From Galbula dea (Eukaryota > Chordata > Aves > Piciformes > Galbulidae), in NCBI GenBank assembly GCA_013399015.1, contig VWZX01008936.1, forward strand, positions 1,960,286-2,024,285: a stretch of 64,000 nucleotides of DNA, in the 5' to 3' direction. Shown here one piece after another: positions 49,811 to 63,900 of this stretch. The position numbers and the translations under genes are program-made. Under the pieces are notes generated by a model. It worked only from the letters and a program-made list of their open reading frames with translations. It made no database searches and was not told where the DNA came from. The stretch's first letter is position 1. Every line of letters begins with the position of its first letter.

Positions 49811-52488
49811 AAGGACTGAAGTCAAGCAGCAGGATAAAGTGCTGAAAATGTGAAAAAGATCCCATACAGGTCTGAAATCAATTCCCAGTATTGCAACACA
49901 CAGCTAATATTCCTGTAACGTTCCTCATTCTATTAGGTCTCATATGAGGAAAAAAAAGTGGGATTAGAAAAAAAAAAGTTTTCTAAGCAGTACCGAAACC
50001 CCCTCTGAGATCTCCATTATTATTCCTCTGATGATATAAACAAGATCCATTGAGCAGTATATACTGCACTTAAATGTGTTCCATAACTATTCCATTCTTT
50101 TTCTCATACTTTTATTTTAAATGACACAATTATACAACTACTTCCTTCACTGAGAACTCTTACTGCAACTCAAAATTCATGGTTTCTCAAAAGCAGCTCC
50201 ACCTTGATAGCTCCATTTTCTATTTAAAAGAGAAAAAAAAGTATGAAGTTCCCTAGTGTTTTAACGCTCTATTTATTACCACCCTAACTGGTGAAAACAA
50301 ACCAAGAAATATATTTTCCATCCAGAACTGTTTCCAGTATAGGAACACAAAGCTTGCTTTGATTCCTTTGCCTTATTTTCACAGCAATTTTGAGTGCAAA
50401 GGATACTCTCTTGGAGTGAGTCACTAGCACATAGTAGCACTACAATGATTCTGCATGAACTGTTTCAGTAGGGCACGAGTTAAATTTTCTCCTGATCCAC
50501 TTCAGATAGCTGCATAATCCCAGCATATATGTGAAATATATATTATGGTGAACAGCAGTACTACTGTAATAGCGGAAGTTGACATGTTTGGCATTTTACA
50601 GACGGAGAAATAAAGTCAGAGTTAATAAAAATCACTGTAAAACTAGCTCAGAAGTGCTCATAATCACAGAAAGCTTCCAATGAAGGGTTAAACAGAAACC
50701 AAGTCGTTTAAGATTAGTACCCTATCAGTTTCTTCCAGGTTTTATTTATTTTTACTTCAAGCCTTATAAATTATTATTAATCTAAAATTCACCTGAATTG
50801 TGTACACCACCAACATGGAAACCTCCAAGCCACTAGCTTCTTAAGAGATATACCCCACAGAATTTTCCATTATCATCAACTCTGTAGTGGAAGAGAAGGA
50901 AAAGAAAACAAAAAAATATAATCTTAGGGTGCAGGAAAAACGTAAAGGGGAAAAGGGAAAAAAAAAGGCAAAAGGAGAAAGCAAGTGCAAGGTGTAATGA
51001 TTCGAAAAAAGTGCTAGGTTGCTGGTAAATTAACATGGGAAAGTAATAAAAGGAGAAAAGCTTAGTAGATCTCTACAGAAAACGAGGAATAGAAAAGAGG
51101 AATAAAGAAGAGACAAGACGCAAACAGGAAAGAAAAATTACACAGAGATAAAATAACAAAGCAAAAATGACAGAGGAAGAAAGGTGAAGGAATGGGGAAA
51201 ATAAAACATCACGACATGCAAAGAAGTGTGTCAGATCTGAGAAAAAATGTCAACAGAGCAAAGAGATAAAAGAAATCAGTGATGTCTGATGGCTGGGAAT
51301 ATCCATATTTGTAGGTGAAAATCTGCACAACCTAGAGAATACAGCTAGTTACCTATTGGGAGAGGCAAGACACTTCCCAGAATAAGCATTTGTTTTTTAT
51401 ATTTATATTTTAGATTTATTATCATTTTTCCTTTTGAGTGGGGAGATGATGGTAATTGTTCATTCAGATCCAAAGATTCCAAAGGACTTGGATTTCTCTA
51501 TTCAGGCACTTTTTCCCCTTCTTTCCTTCGTACACTGGCTCAGTGACTTGCTTTAGTAAAATGGACTGTATTTCCTGCTGTATATTGGAGTATTTCTGTA
51601 AAAAGGATGCTAGAAAATTTCAGATTTTTTTCTTTTGAAACAGCTTTCATATATTTATCAAATAAAAAGGAGTTAGAAAACAGAAAAATGAGCAATTATC
51701 TCAGTTTGCAAGAGTACCTAATAGGTCATCTAAAGAATAAAATAGTCTATTCATGCTGAAGAACTCCTCTAAAACCTTTTATTAGTGCCTGTAGAAAGTA
51801 TGCTTAGGAATAATGACACTAGTACCACTTTTAGGGCCAAAAAAGAAAGGAAAAATAGACACACTAAAATCACAGGAAATGGATATGCTTTAAAACCAAA
51901 ATATCTTTCCTTCACACACCCAGTAAAAGTGCTATGAATCCACAGAAAAGGCACAGATTAAGCAGCAGGGACCATCTCAGTCTGTTCCACTGACTCCAGC
52001 AAGGCCTCAGACAAGTTTCTCCAGCCACAGAGAAACACAATTACTCAAAACTAAACTTCTTGCACTTCTTTGTCGGGCTTCCGAGACCCCCCATAGATAA
52101 ACCGCTTTACTAGGCTTATATACAATGTAAGATGTAGCTGTTGCTGTTTCCATAGTTGTCATACAATCTACAAAACAGGTAGCTTTCTGCATTTTGATAG
52201 AAATGGATGAATGTGAGTCTTTGCTGGTGAAGATTTTTTTCATTCTGCCATAGTACCAGTAATAAGAGCTATGCAAGAGCTTAAGAGGATGAGAGAACTG
52301 TGGCCAAGCTGCATATTGCATACAGAGGCTCCTAAGGTCTACAGAATGATGCTTCATCCCTCAATAACAGCAAGAGGGGAACTGGTCTTCCATGTCATCC
52401 ACCCAAAGAAACAATCAAGGATCAGAGTGCAGCATATAATTTTCAACCCATTTAACTTCCCAAAACATTAACTGGAAAATAATGTTGT

Positions 52489-52510
52489 CATGAACATGGT
52501 TATGTTCATG
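52489..52510. repeat. Perfect 9-bp inverted repeat with 4-nt loop
   Basis: CATGAACAT, then GGTT, then ATGTTCATG. The arms are exact reverse complements. Confidence 0.95.
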
Positions 52511-53119
52511 TTATACATAGTTATGTAGTGTTATACCTACAGTACTAAAACTACTAGCTGTTGTGACAGAGTTAACACATCAATATCCATCAAAATTTGT
52601 TTCTCACGGACCCTTCTTATACTAGCAAAGATTCATACACTTAATTTGAAATTACTGTTGTTGAATAAGAGGCTTAGGTAGTTTGCTGCAGATAATTAGT
52701 AATCAGTCTGACAGCAAAATGTTTGCATGATAATTTCAAAACTGAAAACTATTTGATTCTACATTAAATTAGTGGACACTCTCTAGAGAATCAGTGGCTA
52801 TCTTGAAAAGCACTGTTAGAACATTTCAGTAGACTGACTAGAACATGAGAAAGTATACAACGTACCTTTTCAGACCTGTTACCATCCCACCCTTTCTCAT
52901 AATTTGGTGTCAGCAAAGTTTTTAGACCTTAACATTACAATTGAAAGCGTACTCAGCAGAATGATGTTTAAGGTGGTTCGTAACCATTTTCTCAAATTTC
53001 TGCTATTTTTTACAAATCTCAGCATGAACAGTTTAAACTACTTCATTAATAAACTATGTTATTAAGCTACGTATAAAACCAATACATAACTGATATATGT
53101 GCACATTGCAAAAAAGGAA

Positions 53120-53340
53120 GTTCTCACTAAAACAAGGAAAAAACTTTAAAATTAGAGTGGCTATAGACTGGAAGAGGTTACCTAGAGAGGCTGTGTAATT
53201 GGCAGCCTTGAAGATTTTCAAAGCTCTCCAGGCTAGGGCCTGGAGCAACCTGGTTGAACTTTCAAGTTAGCCCTCTTTCAATCACAGGATCAGAGGAGAT
53301 GACCTCCACAAGTCCTTTTCAACCTGTTATTCATTGATCC
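53120..53340 (+). mobile_element. Older CR1-family LINE 3' fragment
   Basis: This is a diverged copy of the CR1 3' region in + orientation. Recognisable blocks are ACTGGAAGAGGTTACCTAGA, GAGGCTGTG, TTGAAGATTTTCAAAGC, GGCCTGGAGCAACCTGGTTG and GATGACCTCCACAAGTCC, ending near ATTCATTGATCC. It lacks the clean tail repeat of the copy at 49.8 kb and is more mutated, which suggests an older insertion. Confidence 0.82.
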
Positions 53341-53527
53341 TGCCACATATGTTGAAAAACTCGGTTCAATACTATAATAAGCAAGGATGGGGATCATCCC
53401 AAATACCTATAAAGCAGTTTAACAATTCACAGACAAATATAGCTCTTCTGCATATGCTAGTTGCATTACTGCATCCTGCATTAAATACATATACCTACCA
53501 GCATAGTACTTTCATTGTTAAAAACAA

Positions 53528-53612
53528 TTAAAAAAAAATAATCCAAAAAAACCCCCCAAACCCTCCAGCACCATCAAAAAACCCAAACACAATCCTAAAT
53601 AAACAAACATTA
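53528..53612 (+). repeat. A/C-rich low-complexity tract
   Basis: Runs of A mixed with CCCCCC and AAACCC units and almost no G or T. It starts about 190 bp past the older CR1 fragment. Confidence 0.7.
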
Positions 53613-55433
53613 CAAGGAGCAACAGAGATTCAGACTACTTTGTTAACTGGTGATGTCCTGCTGCAGTATACCATGTGGCAGACTGCTTTTAGACAATGCA
53701 CCATCACTGAAATTGTTACTTTGATAAAATGAACGTGAACAAGATACAGACTTTAAAGGTAAAAACATCCTAATAATAGTTTGCACACACATACACACAG
53801 AGACATATATGTAAACATTCCATGGCCACATACCACAAACATAATTTATGGCTTATGAAATATTAAATATAATTGGAGATTACACTGAGAAAGTAATATC
53901 CATTACAAAATGCTAGTGTTAGACAGCAAATATTGACCTTTATAATTTATCAAGTGAAAAAAGCCTTAATTTGCTTATTACTCAAGCTTTAACAAAAAGT
54001 ATGATAGCTTAGATAGAAGAAAGAAAAAAACCCAACCCAGCATTCGCTATGAGTTTGCCTTAACATTTTGACCAGTCAACAATTCAGCAGTGATGAAATG
54101 TGCAGCTTGATTCAAAGTAAGACAAGGCTATTTAAGTAACTCAAAATAAGAAAAGGGTATTGAAACATTAGAATTTTGATAAGCGATCACAGCTGCACTA
54201 GAATTAGTTTCTATAGCAACAGAGGAAATAATGTGGAGAATTGCACTGCAATACAAGATGGTTCCTTACAAACACTGCTGTTCAAATAGAAAACTTTAAA
54301 ATTATTCACTGTATTAAAATATTCCTATTAAAATGGTTATTAAAATATCCTATATCTTGTACTTCATACATTGTTTTATTTTCACTCTCCAGGATTCAAT
54401 TCTCATCCATCCATAAAAGTTTCATACTACATTTTCACACTGTTCCCCGTTGCTTACCTTTCTATTTTAAAATTAAAGTGACTTATTCCATAAAATAACG
54501 TTGTGACTATTCTGAAAAATACTGTAGCTTCAATCTCAAACTAATCTGCATTTTTAATCTTTTTTTAATTATCCCTACATAGAAGCAATAATTACGTTTA
54601 TTTTTCCAGCAGTGCACTTGTAAAAAGTAAGAGAATGCTTTGCACAAGCTATTAATAAGAAGCTGCATTATAGTCCTGAGAACTAACATCACTATGAAAC
54701 TTCTGAAACTTGTAGCCATATGAGACTTGCACTGGCTTTTATCAGTGTGTACTCTCATGTCCTAAGCATGATTAAGAAACCACAGCAAATCTATTAGTAT
54801 TCATGGACCGAATACCCATAAGATGGTAGATAAAAGCCTTTCAGTTGAGCACATCTTCAGATTTCAAACGCTGCTCGTTTCTAACACCAAGAATTATTGT
54901 TTCATTGCATTGTCTCTGATTCTAGCTATTTTTGGCAACTAATTAAAAGCATATGCCTGAACCTTTTATGTATTTTGCCCTTATAATGAGACCTATTAGT
55001 CTGGCTTATTCTATCCTTTTGAGTTCCAAAGTATCTTTCGAGTTACCATGGATACAAGTGATATGCTGCTTGCTCCCACATCTGCTTTATGTGCCTTATC
55101 AAACACCAGAAAACTGACACAGTAGGAATCTGAGCCATCTATACAGAATGAATATCTGACCCCTTGGAAGTACTCCTCTCCCTCCCACCCTCCTCAAAAA
55201 ACTGAGGTATGCCAAACACTAACATTTGAAATGAAATAAACAAGTAGGTTCTTTTCTATCTGAAATCTAGTAATTTTTTTCAAGGAAAACAGGACAAAAA
55301 AAGATGCACACATAAAACAATTTAATCTGATCAACCCTGCAATGGTGTTAAAATGAAAATGGGAGTTTGCTATTTATTTTAAGTTTGCAGACTTTAAGTG
55401 TTTCTAGATTAATATATCCACTAGAGGTTTAAA

Positions 55434-55520
55434 ACAGAATCACAGAATGCAAGTATTTCAGAAAGGAGTTGCAGAAACATTGTATGCAACTCTGAGATTA
55501 CACATAAACTAGAGTAAATA
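55434..55520 (-). mobile_element. possible degraded CR1 3' end (minus)
   Basis: ACAGAATCACAGAATGCAAG resembles the reverse complement of a CR1 tail, and the later CTAGAGTAAAT block may fit a little further in. The similarity is short and interrupted. Confidence 0.3.
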
Positions 55521-58500
55521 AAACTCCCTTAAACCAAAATTGTTAGGCCTCTTTATACCAATTTATTAAAGACATTTTCAAATGCAAATTGCATTCCAGC
55601 AAGCTGGGAATAATTTGTACTAATCAGTGAAGAAGAGGGCAGTTAGTAAACTGATTTACCCATTATGTTTCTATATTCTGACCTCTTCTTAAAAATAAAA
55701 GACTCTCTCCCACTCAGACAGCAAAATTTACACTGGATTCAAAACCCAAGTGCTGATACTAACATAATCTGAATTAATGTATGAGAAGTAAAGGGGAATA
55801 ACCAGGAAGAAAAATAAACGATTGTAATATGAACTTGATATAGACTTATTCAGAACCACCTCCCAATTTTCAATGCATGAAAACACTGGGAAGACATCAG
55901 CTACACAACTGAATGCCACAAAGGCAACAAAAAAGAAGAAAGCCAGAGAAGAACAAGTAGCAAATGCTCCTTTTGCCCCTTTTCCTCAGTTAGCTAAACT
56001 GTTCTATGTATTACACCAAAACACTCACCTGACTTGTTCGTATCCACAAGTTCAGCCTTGCTTTAAAATACAGAGATTCTGAAGCATAATATCTGAGCTA
56101 GACACACTGAAGCATTACAAAACAGACTCTTACAATTCTTTGTATTAACATTATGAAATAACTCTGTAATTCTGGTAAGTTTTCCACAAGCACATATAAA
56201 GACATCAAATATTTTCATTTTTCTAACAGTGTCACTGTAGGTTAGACTTATAGTTGTGTGGATTTCCTAAGATGCATTTAACTTTTAAATTTAATTTTGA
56301 ACTGTCTCAGGTTATGATGGTTTCTTTTGGGGATACAAAACATCCACATAATGTTTTCACTGTGAAGATTCAACGAGAATTAAATCTTACTTTTTCTTTT
56401 CCTCAAAATTTCTTTTAAAAGTAACTAAAAGCCAGAAAACAATAAAAAGGAACTCAAAATTGACTGCTGCATAGTGGTATTTATAGTAAGTCATTTGTAT
56501 TATCAAAATATTACTAGTTCTGTAGTTTAAAGTTAGAACCACTCACAAAAAAAATGAGCATCTGGAACAGTGGAGCTATTTACACAATGGCTCTGTACTC
56601 CTGCCACTACATTCACTGCTACACATGCTACATTTCTCCTCTGTAAAATATTCTCCTGGATTATCTGTACTGTGCACAAAAGCATACAAGAGATCTCCCA
56701 TTCCTCTCCGAGTAGAATTAAAGTGCAAACTACTATTTCTTAAGAAATAGCTACCATTGTAACTATTCTTCACAAAAAGAGTTCTGAAGTTCTTCCTCTG
56801 CAGAATCTCACAGTTGTCTGGAAATTGCCACTGCCGTACCCTACACCTCTGAGGCCCATAGGTTGCCTCTAACACTAACGACAACCACTATTTTTATTTC
56901 CAAATATTTTCTTCTTTTAAAGCCCCTTCCTGAAGAAAATGGTACCAGAAAAAGCAGATGGTTCAGAGCAGTGGTTATCATTGCCAGTGAAAGGAATTTT
57001 GCTCTGAAAGCAAAGACAACAGGCATTATCAAACATTATGATGAGTTTCTCTGAAGGAGAACATTAGACACCAGACTCTTAAGAGATTAATATTCCTCTG
57101 TTGGAAGGGAAAACAATCCATGATCCAAGATTTGACAGGTAAAGAAAAAAAGATATCAAAGCAGTACAATCAACTTCATCTTTAAGAAGGGTGTTTAAAA
57201 GTCATACATACATTTACTTGCAAATTGTGATGTAATTATTTCTATACTAAGATGTAAGCAAATAAACACCGTAAAGTCCAGGGAAATACAACAGTATTCT
57301 CTCTCATTATTCTCATAATCTAAAACCAGCTCCATTCTGGCATTATGTACAGAATTTAACATAGCCCAACATGAAGCACTGCAAGCAAAATAATTTTGAG
57401 AATGTAGGTACAAGTTAATGCAAAATTAAACCAGTTATCTGGTTTGTATCAGATCTTGAACATAAGTGCAATAGTTTTTTTTCATTTTCACTTAACTCAT
57501 CAAATTGCCACAAATGCTATATACACAGCAAAACCACTTCAAAGTATATCCTATTAAAATAGAATATATATGGCACTGTACATTATTTCAGAGTTGTCCT
57601 TTTTTCCTATTAAAAGTCACAGGAACTCGAACAAAAATTAAAAAGACACTATCACTATTGTTGAGGATTTACAAAGTTTCAGCCATTACACCTACTAGGC
57701 TACAGACTGCCAAAATACAGGGATAACCAAACAATAGACCAGATATAACAAAACCAGGAACTGCGAGATATTGGAAGCCATGGGATGTTAGAGCAAAATC
57801 AAGTAACATTCTAAATAAGATTCTTTGACAATATGAAGAAATGAGTCTAATTCTAGGGTTAATCTTGACCAATTTAAACAAGAATAGATGCTGCCCCTCT
57901 TTTTTTTGCCAAAAAAATGCAGAGGTGTCTCTGACTTTTTGGTTAGGCGTGTGCTTTCTGAAATGGATGTCAAGTCTTTGCAGTAAACTATAGCAATCGT
58001 GTCACCTGTTCAAGCAATACACATAAGCTGCATTTGTTTGGGCTGAACATTTCAAAGAAAAGAAAATCTCATCTGAAGTCAGCCTCTTGAATAGATGAAC
58101 CTTTTGTAGTTTCATTCTTCAAGATTTGGATTTTTCAGATACACATCCTCTTACCAGCTCTATTTTTAACCTGCTGCTCATATAGGATACTTAAGATTCT
58201 GAACATGTTTACATTATCCATCCAGCAGGCTAATGGAACTGCATACCAGACAGTCATGCATAATTCAAATCAATATCCTCAGGCTTGCAACTCTAAGTCA
58301 AAGCTGCCTTAAATAAGCTGGGTGTGACTTTAACATGAATAAAATGTACCTAATTTTAAACCTTTATCTGACAAATTGATACATTTCCAAAGGAATGTCA
58401 TAAATCTTCTTTAAAAATTAAAAGAAATAGAAAACTGCAATAACCAAAAATCTTTAAAAAATCACTTTCAAGGACAGAATTTAGACTGGCTCAACAACAC

Positions 58501-59117
58501 TGAGCGCAAAGGTTTCAAATAGAGAGCTGGGTAATTTTTATTATTACTTATTTATTTTTTGGAAAGCAAAATGTATAAGTATCTAGATGAAAACCCACGC
58601 TGGCAGAATATCAACTGCTATGGAGGTGAATGTGGAAGGATTTTCTATTTACAAATGTAGAGATCAAGATTTAATTGAATTGAGCACAGGTGACTCCACA
58701 CAGAAAATCTTACATGCAGTTAAGCATGTCTGCTAGCTTCTCTCTAAGGACCAGAATCAGAATTTCCATAATAAAATAACTTTCCCTTTGAGTTTTCCTA
58801 TGTGCTTTCATGAGACCCTGATTCCATCACAGCAGATAACCTTCAGCCACAATGAAATGACCAGAAGCATAGCATTTACATGAGCTAAGAATCTACTTCT
58901 AGCTTAAAGTGGAAGAAACAAAAAAAAAAACAAAACCCAAAACTCCCCTCCCTATCCCCAAACGAAGACAAAATGAAGGAAAAGGACTGCAAGTTGTACA
59001 ACATAACATATCATGCTTTCCCTTTCCTCCAAGAAAAGCATTGCAGTATTTCCTAGAAGTTAGGATAGCCTTATAGCATGAAAGTGTTATAAGAAGCATG
59101 CCAGAGCTTATTTTAAC

Positions 59118-59171
59118 AAAAAAACAAACCAAACCAAAAACCAACCAATCAAAAAAAACCAACAAAAAAAG
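59118..59171 (+). repeat. A/C-rich low-complexity tract
   Basis: AAAC, AACC and CCAA units repeated within the upstream SYT14 intron. No transposon body was recognised. Confidence 0.7.
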
Positions 59172-60793
59172 AAGATAGAAGCTAGACACAATTTCATGTT
59201 GTTCACTCAGATATCATAAAGTCACAATTAGTAATATACACAATTAAAGTAGACGTGAAAACAGTCATCCTATCAATACTATACATGTTATTACATTAAA
59301 ATGGTAATATTGTCCATCTTCTGCAGGAAGAAAAATATTTATTAAATAATTCCAAGAGAACACTTATGATATAGTTATAGCATCTCTATGAAATTGATGC
59401 ATAAGTAAAATAATCTACGCTGACTAGGTAACAAGAGTTCTGTTACAAAAATAACCCATTGCTCTTCTTTTACCAAAGAAGCAGTTAAAACAGAACATGG
59501 ACAAATGATAAAAAGCAGTCATAATGGTAACTGGTCTTTAACTTAGGGGAAAAACTAGCACTGTTGGGAGGCAAACATTAGTCTCAGACTGGAGTTAAAA
59601 ATCTTTTGATGCTAACCTTTAAAGATAAGAAGAATAATCTATTTATCTCTAGGCGCTATGGAGGAAGAGCTGATGAACAGTTCTTCTGTAATATTCTGAT
59701 GTAAAGGTATAATAATGTTTGTAGTACTCCTATTTATGTAACAAGTACTGCTCCATTCAGCAGGACTATTCTCAGCAGCTAAGCAGAGTACTGGGTGTAC
59801 CCAGAGTAAAATTCCTTTTTCCAATGCCCCTAAGGAATGCCCACAAAGAGATTTACAGTCTACTGTTCAGTCCTGTTTTTTACCCACTCATTCCATGATG
59901 GAGTCATGGGGCCTCTGCACTTAGGGTTAAGATTAATGAAAATTGTACCTTCTTCGTCTATTCTGTGGGAGTCTTTAAGAACAAAACACGTCTCATGGTG
60001 TACATGCACAAAGAGCAAAGAAACTGCCCCCCTATATCATTATACATGTATCACTAGACATTAACATAATACAAAGGAAAAAAAGCCCCATAAAATACAT
60101 AATACAAAAAGAACCTACCCAAGAGCTTTTAGACCATATTTGTACAAGAAATACCAATTTTTCAATGTGAATTCTAAGAATCAGCAAAAGCACTAGGTTC
60201 ATCAAGTGATCTTTTCTGCCAATATAGTACCACCTCTTATGTTTATATCACAAATCAGTCCTATGTTTTATTAATGCAGAACAGCAATATCAAATACAGT
60301 GCCACAAGGAACTATTTCAGCTAAAAATATGTATGTGAAATTTTTCCAGTTAATGACAGATCTTGATCCTTTCATAAATTTCAGATCCAAACAGACAAGA
60401 GACTTAGTAAAATAGTAAGTTTACAACAAAATGAAACTTTCCTGTAATTATTAATGTATGATTTATATTGCTTCAAGAGACATCACATTGCTAAGGGTGA
60501 CTTTCTTTAAAGCCTTCACATCAATGCAAAGGGTATTTCTTCAAAGACTTCAAAATGCTGGCAGGAGGAACCTAATTTGTGTGATGGTTTTGCTCATTTG
60601 TGCACATCAGGAAAAAAGCTCCCTTTCCTATTGGAGGACATTTTTTCCTCCTCTTTGGAATTGGTCTAGCTGGAAAGGGAATTTTCCTGTTGAAAATCTT
60701 ATCATTACCACTGAGGTTTTGCTACTAGTTTTCTTCTCTCAGCAGCAGATGACATGCTTGCTTTAACAACATCTTTTGCCAGCATCTCTGCTG

Positions 60794-60988
60794 CTAATCA
60801 CAGGGTAAATCCATGATTTCAGATTTATTCAAGTTCATTCTGTCAAGCACTTCTGTGTTTTTGCTTTGGTTGACAAGATTGTGAGCAACTTTGGTATCAT
60901 CTGTCTGGCTTTTAAACTCAAAAGTTTTCAATGTAAATCCATTCTCTTCAAAACTATGTTTAAACTCAGACACAGATCTCTCTTGCAT
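60794..60988 (-). pseudogene. Unidentified 64-codon ORF, possible degraded retrotransposon RT fragment
   Basis: An ATG-started minus-strand frame (stop codon just upstream in frame) encodes a polar, low-repetition peptide beginning MQERSVSEFKHSFEENGF. Its middle, KSQTDDTKVAHNLVNQ, and its end, LDRMNLNKSEIM, weakly recall the ADDTK catalytic motif and the following leucine- and NLxxFNKSK-like segment of CR1/L2-type reverse transcriptases, with deletions. After the stop another frame continues with DVVKASMSSAAERRKLVA for a short distance. No splice sites of good quality flank the ORF, so a SYT14 alternative exon is less likely. The identification is tentative. Confidence 0.25.
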
Positions 60989-63900
60989 TTAAATCCCATG
61001 TTTATATATTGCCATCTCCATAATGTTCCTCAAGAAAATTAAAATACAATTGAATTGCACATGTACTTTCTACCCTACCCGTGAATTAAGTCCATTCCAT
61101 GTCTCCAGACTTTGTAAACACTATGCTTGTCTGCCATTCATGCAGGTAAAGAACCATAACCATGTGATCACAGCCTAACATACAAACAACTCACATGAAA
61201 ATTTCCTTGCTATCAGGAACTTTTCAAAAAACAAAGGGTAACACTTTCTTGGGAAGTAAAAAAGATCTGAATTCTGTAAAGCTGAATAAAATACAGAACA
61301 AAAGTTAATCTTTAAATCATCTTAGTCTCTGAAATGCTTAGTTGACTATATTTTTGGGAAATGCATAATAATTTCAAATACTTAACAGAACTGACTGTCT
61401 TCCACCATTATAGAAGAGATCCAGAGGACTGTCAAAATACACGAGGAAGGTACTTTGAAACTCTTAAAAAACCCCAAACCACAGCATTAGAGAAATTAAG
61501 TAGAAGGCAATGCAAATCAAGTTAGCTCTGGACACTAGTCTCCAGATCCTTGAATTGCAAAAGTTATTTTCAGTACTACATAAACTATTCCTAAAACATT
61601 CCCTTGATATAGCTATGGATTGAACTGCCACACTCCTCTGAAGCTTTAAAACCAGAAGAAATTATCTTTCTCTAGTTTTGGAGTCAATGAAGACTCACTC
61701 TAACTTACCAATAAATAGGAGGCAGATACACATAATCAGGGATCAGAACTTTGTACCATTACCATTGCATCACTGCACTTTTTCTTGTACACCATGAAGA
61801 TTTTTAATTACTCTTAAAATAAGAAGTGTCAAGGGTAGATGTCGACATAAAAAAAAAAACCACATGTGGAAGCTGTAGAAATACTGCAGTTAAAAAACCC
61901 TTTTTCTCTGCCAAAAAGTCTCTAAAAAGTGGATCAAAATGGTATCATTTGATAGTACACGTGACTCAGGCTTCAAAACACAGTCTGAAACATGTGGGAA
62001 ACGCTGTTCTGAAGATTACTTAAAAGTTCAGTGTATTTACTGAAAGCTCTTTCAAAATATCTTGATGAATATACTATGTGAAGCCCCAGGTTCATCCTAA
62101 GCTGCAAGTCAAAAGGAGTATTTTTTTCCAATACTTATTATACCAGAGAAATTTCACAGGTAATCTGATAAAGCACATCAGAGAAAAGTAAGTGGCCACC
62201 TTCTTCCTAAATACTGTTTTCATTGTACTTCTAATTCATTTCTTTACAGTATGTCAGAGGAAAAAAGAAAAGAAGTAACCAGTTATGAACTAATAATATT
62301 CAGCTCAGCTTTCAGTCTTCCAGTCTGAATATCAGCTTATATTTCTTTTTCCTTGTAAACCATCTTCAGTGCCTGTAATTCTTAGCATCTGAAAGGTACA
62401 GACAGACCACTTTTAAGAGAACTTTGTGGCTTTATTTCGCTGATAACAACCACGATACAACCATTTTGAGGCCCTCACTCTGTAATTTTGAAACAGTAAG
62501 TCTTCATTCACACTTGGCTCGAAAGTAGATCTACTTATTTGCAAGGAATAATGATAGAAATAAAACTGGAAAACATACAGTTATCATGGGCTTCACTGAG
62601 TGGTCCATTCTTTCTCTCTCTCAGATTGTCCACTGGCCTTCACCTTAGCTTGACAAGTCTGGAGAAGTAGGATCCTGCTTTACAGAACGTGTTTACCGAG
62701 GAAAACTCCCCCAGGTTCCTTTAACTGGGGAGATTCACCTGTATGCACATTTTGAGGTACTTATGAAAGAGCTTTTTGTGTTTATGTTGGAAAGGTACTG
62801 AAAAAATCTCTCTATATACTGTTCATTGATGAGATTTTTACCAAGACATGAAAACTATCAAGAGAGAAAGACAAGGCAAAAAGCTGCATCAATAATCATA
62901 TCCAAGAGGTTCCAGAACAGTTGCCTTCACGTGCAAAGATTGACGACTGACACTGAGAAGCAAGGCAAACATATGTCCAACAGACACATCAACATAAAGT
63001 GCCAAAGGTCTAGAGAAGAATAAAAGTGGAGAAGACAAACTACAAAAATAACATCATACCCCACCTTCTGAATATGGAAAAGATGGATAAAATCCAGTAG
63101 CATATGCCCACTAGAGTAGCAGATTCTCATTTAAGAGAACTTATGTTTTCTCACTGCAGTCTTTTAGTGGTTCCATATGTTTCCAAAAAAACAAAATGCA
63201 AGGCATTTGGGCCAATCTCAGAAACAGAGCTTCTGAACAAACATGTCTTCAGCCATGGGGTTTTATCAATAGAGAAGTTACAAAAAGACTTTAAAATAGG
63301 CTAGAGACGGAAGTTGGGTTCTACTGGGCTGGTAAACACTAGCTAAATAAAGTAGACCTAAGCATGCTAAGTAAACAAGTGAGCTTACTAAGTTTTTTTC
63401 CACCTTGATGTTACTTACTGCCTCAGAATTGGGATCAGGCCCCCTTGCTTGCTTCCTAATCTGGAATTCTGCACAGCTGTTAAAGAGCTGATTTGGGTAT
63501 GACATGCTTTAAGAACATCATAAACAAACTACAAAAAAAACAGGCTGTTTTCTTCATCTCTTCTACCTTTCTAATCTTAAGGGATTCAAAGAGTCTTGAT
63601 TTTAAAAGGAAAGAAGAACCTACAGCTTTTGAGATCTGCTGGCAAAACTGTAATTTCAACATATTTATGCTAACAATTCTAAATTTAAAAACTTCCAATT
63701 TTAGGAATTTAAGGGACTGCTTCCTTAAAGAAAATATATTGTAGTTGCCTATGAAGCTTATAGAGATAACAAAGATACAACTTGCCTGCGTAATTCTTGA
63801 GTTTTTAAAGTTCAGGAAGCAGCTTCTACCAGAGAAAAAGAGGCTAGTTTAATACACTGCGCATTTGGTTTTTAACAGAAATTATTAAGAAATTATGAAG

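Noticed and set aside
50588..50625. GGCATTTTACAGACGGAGAA block resembling MIR
   Set aside because: The similarity stops after about 35 nt. Left as a possible remnant only.
56576..56884. 102-codon minus-strand frame with several N-glycosylation-like triplets and cysteines
   Set aside because: Opens with TTG rather than ATG. No family was recognised, and no good acceptor or donor frames it as a SYT14 exon.
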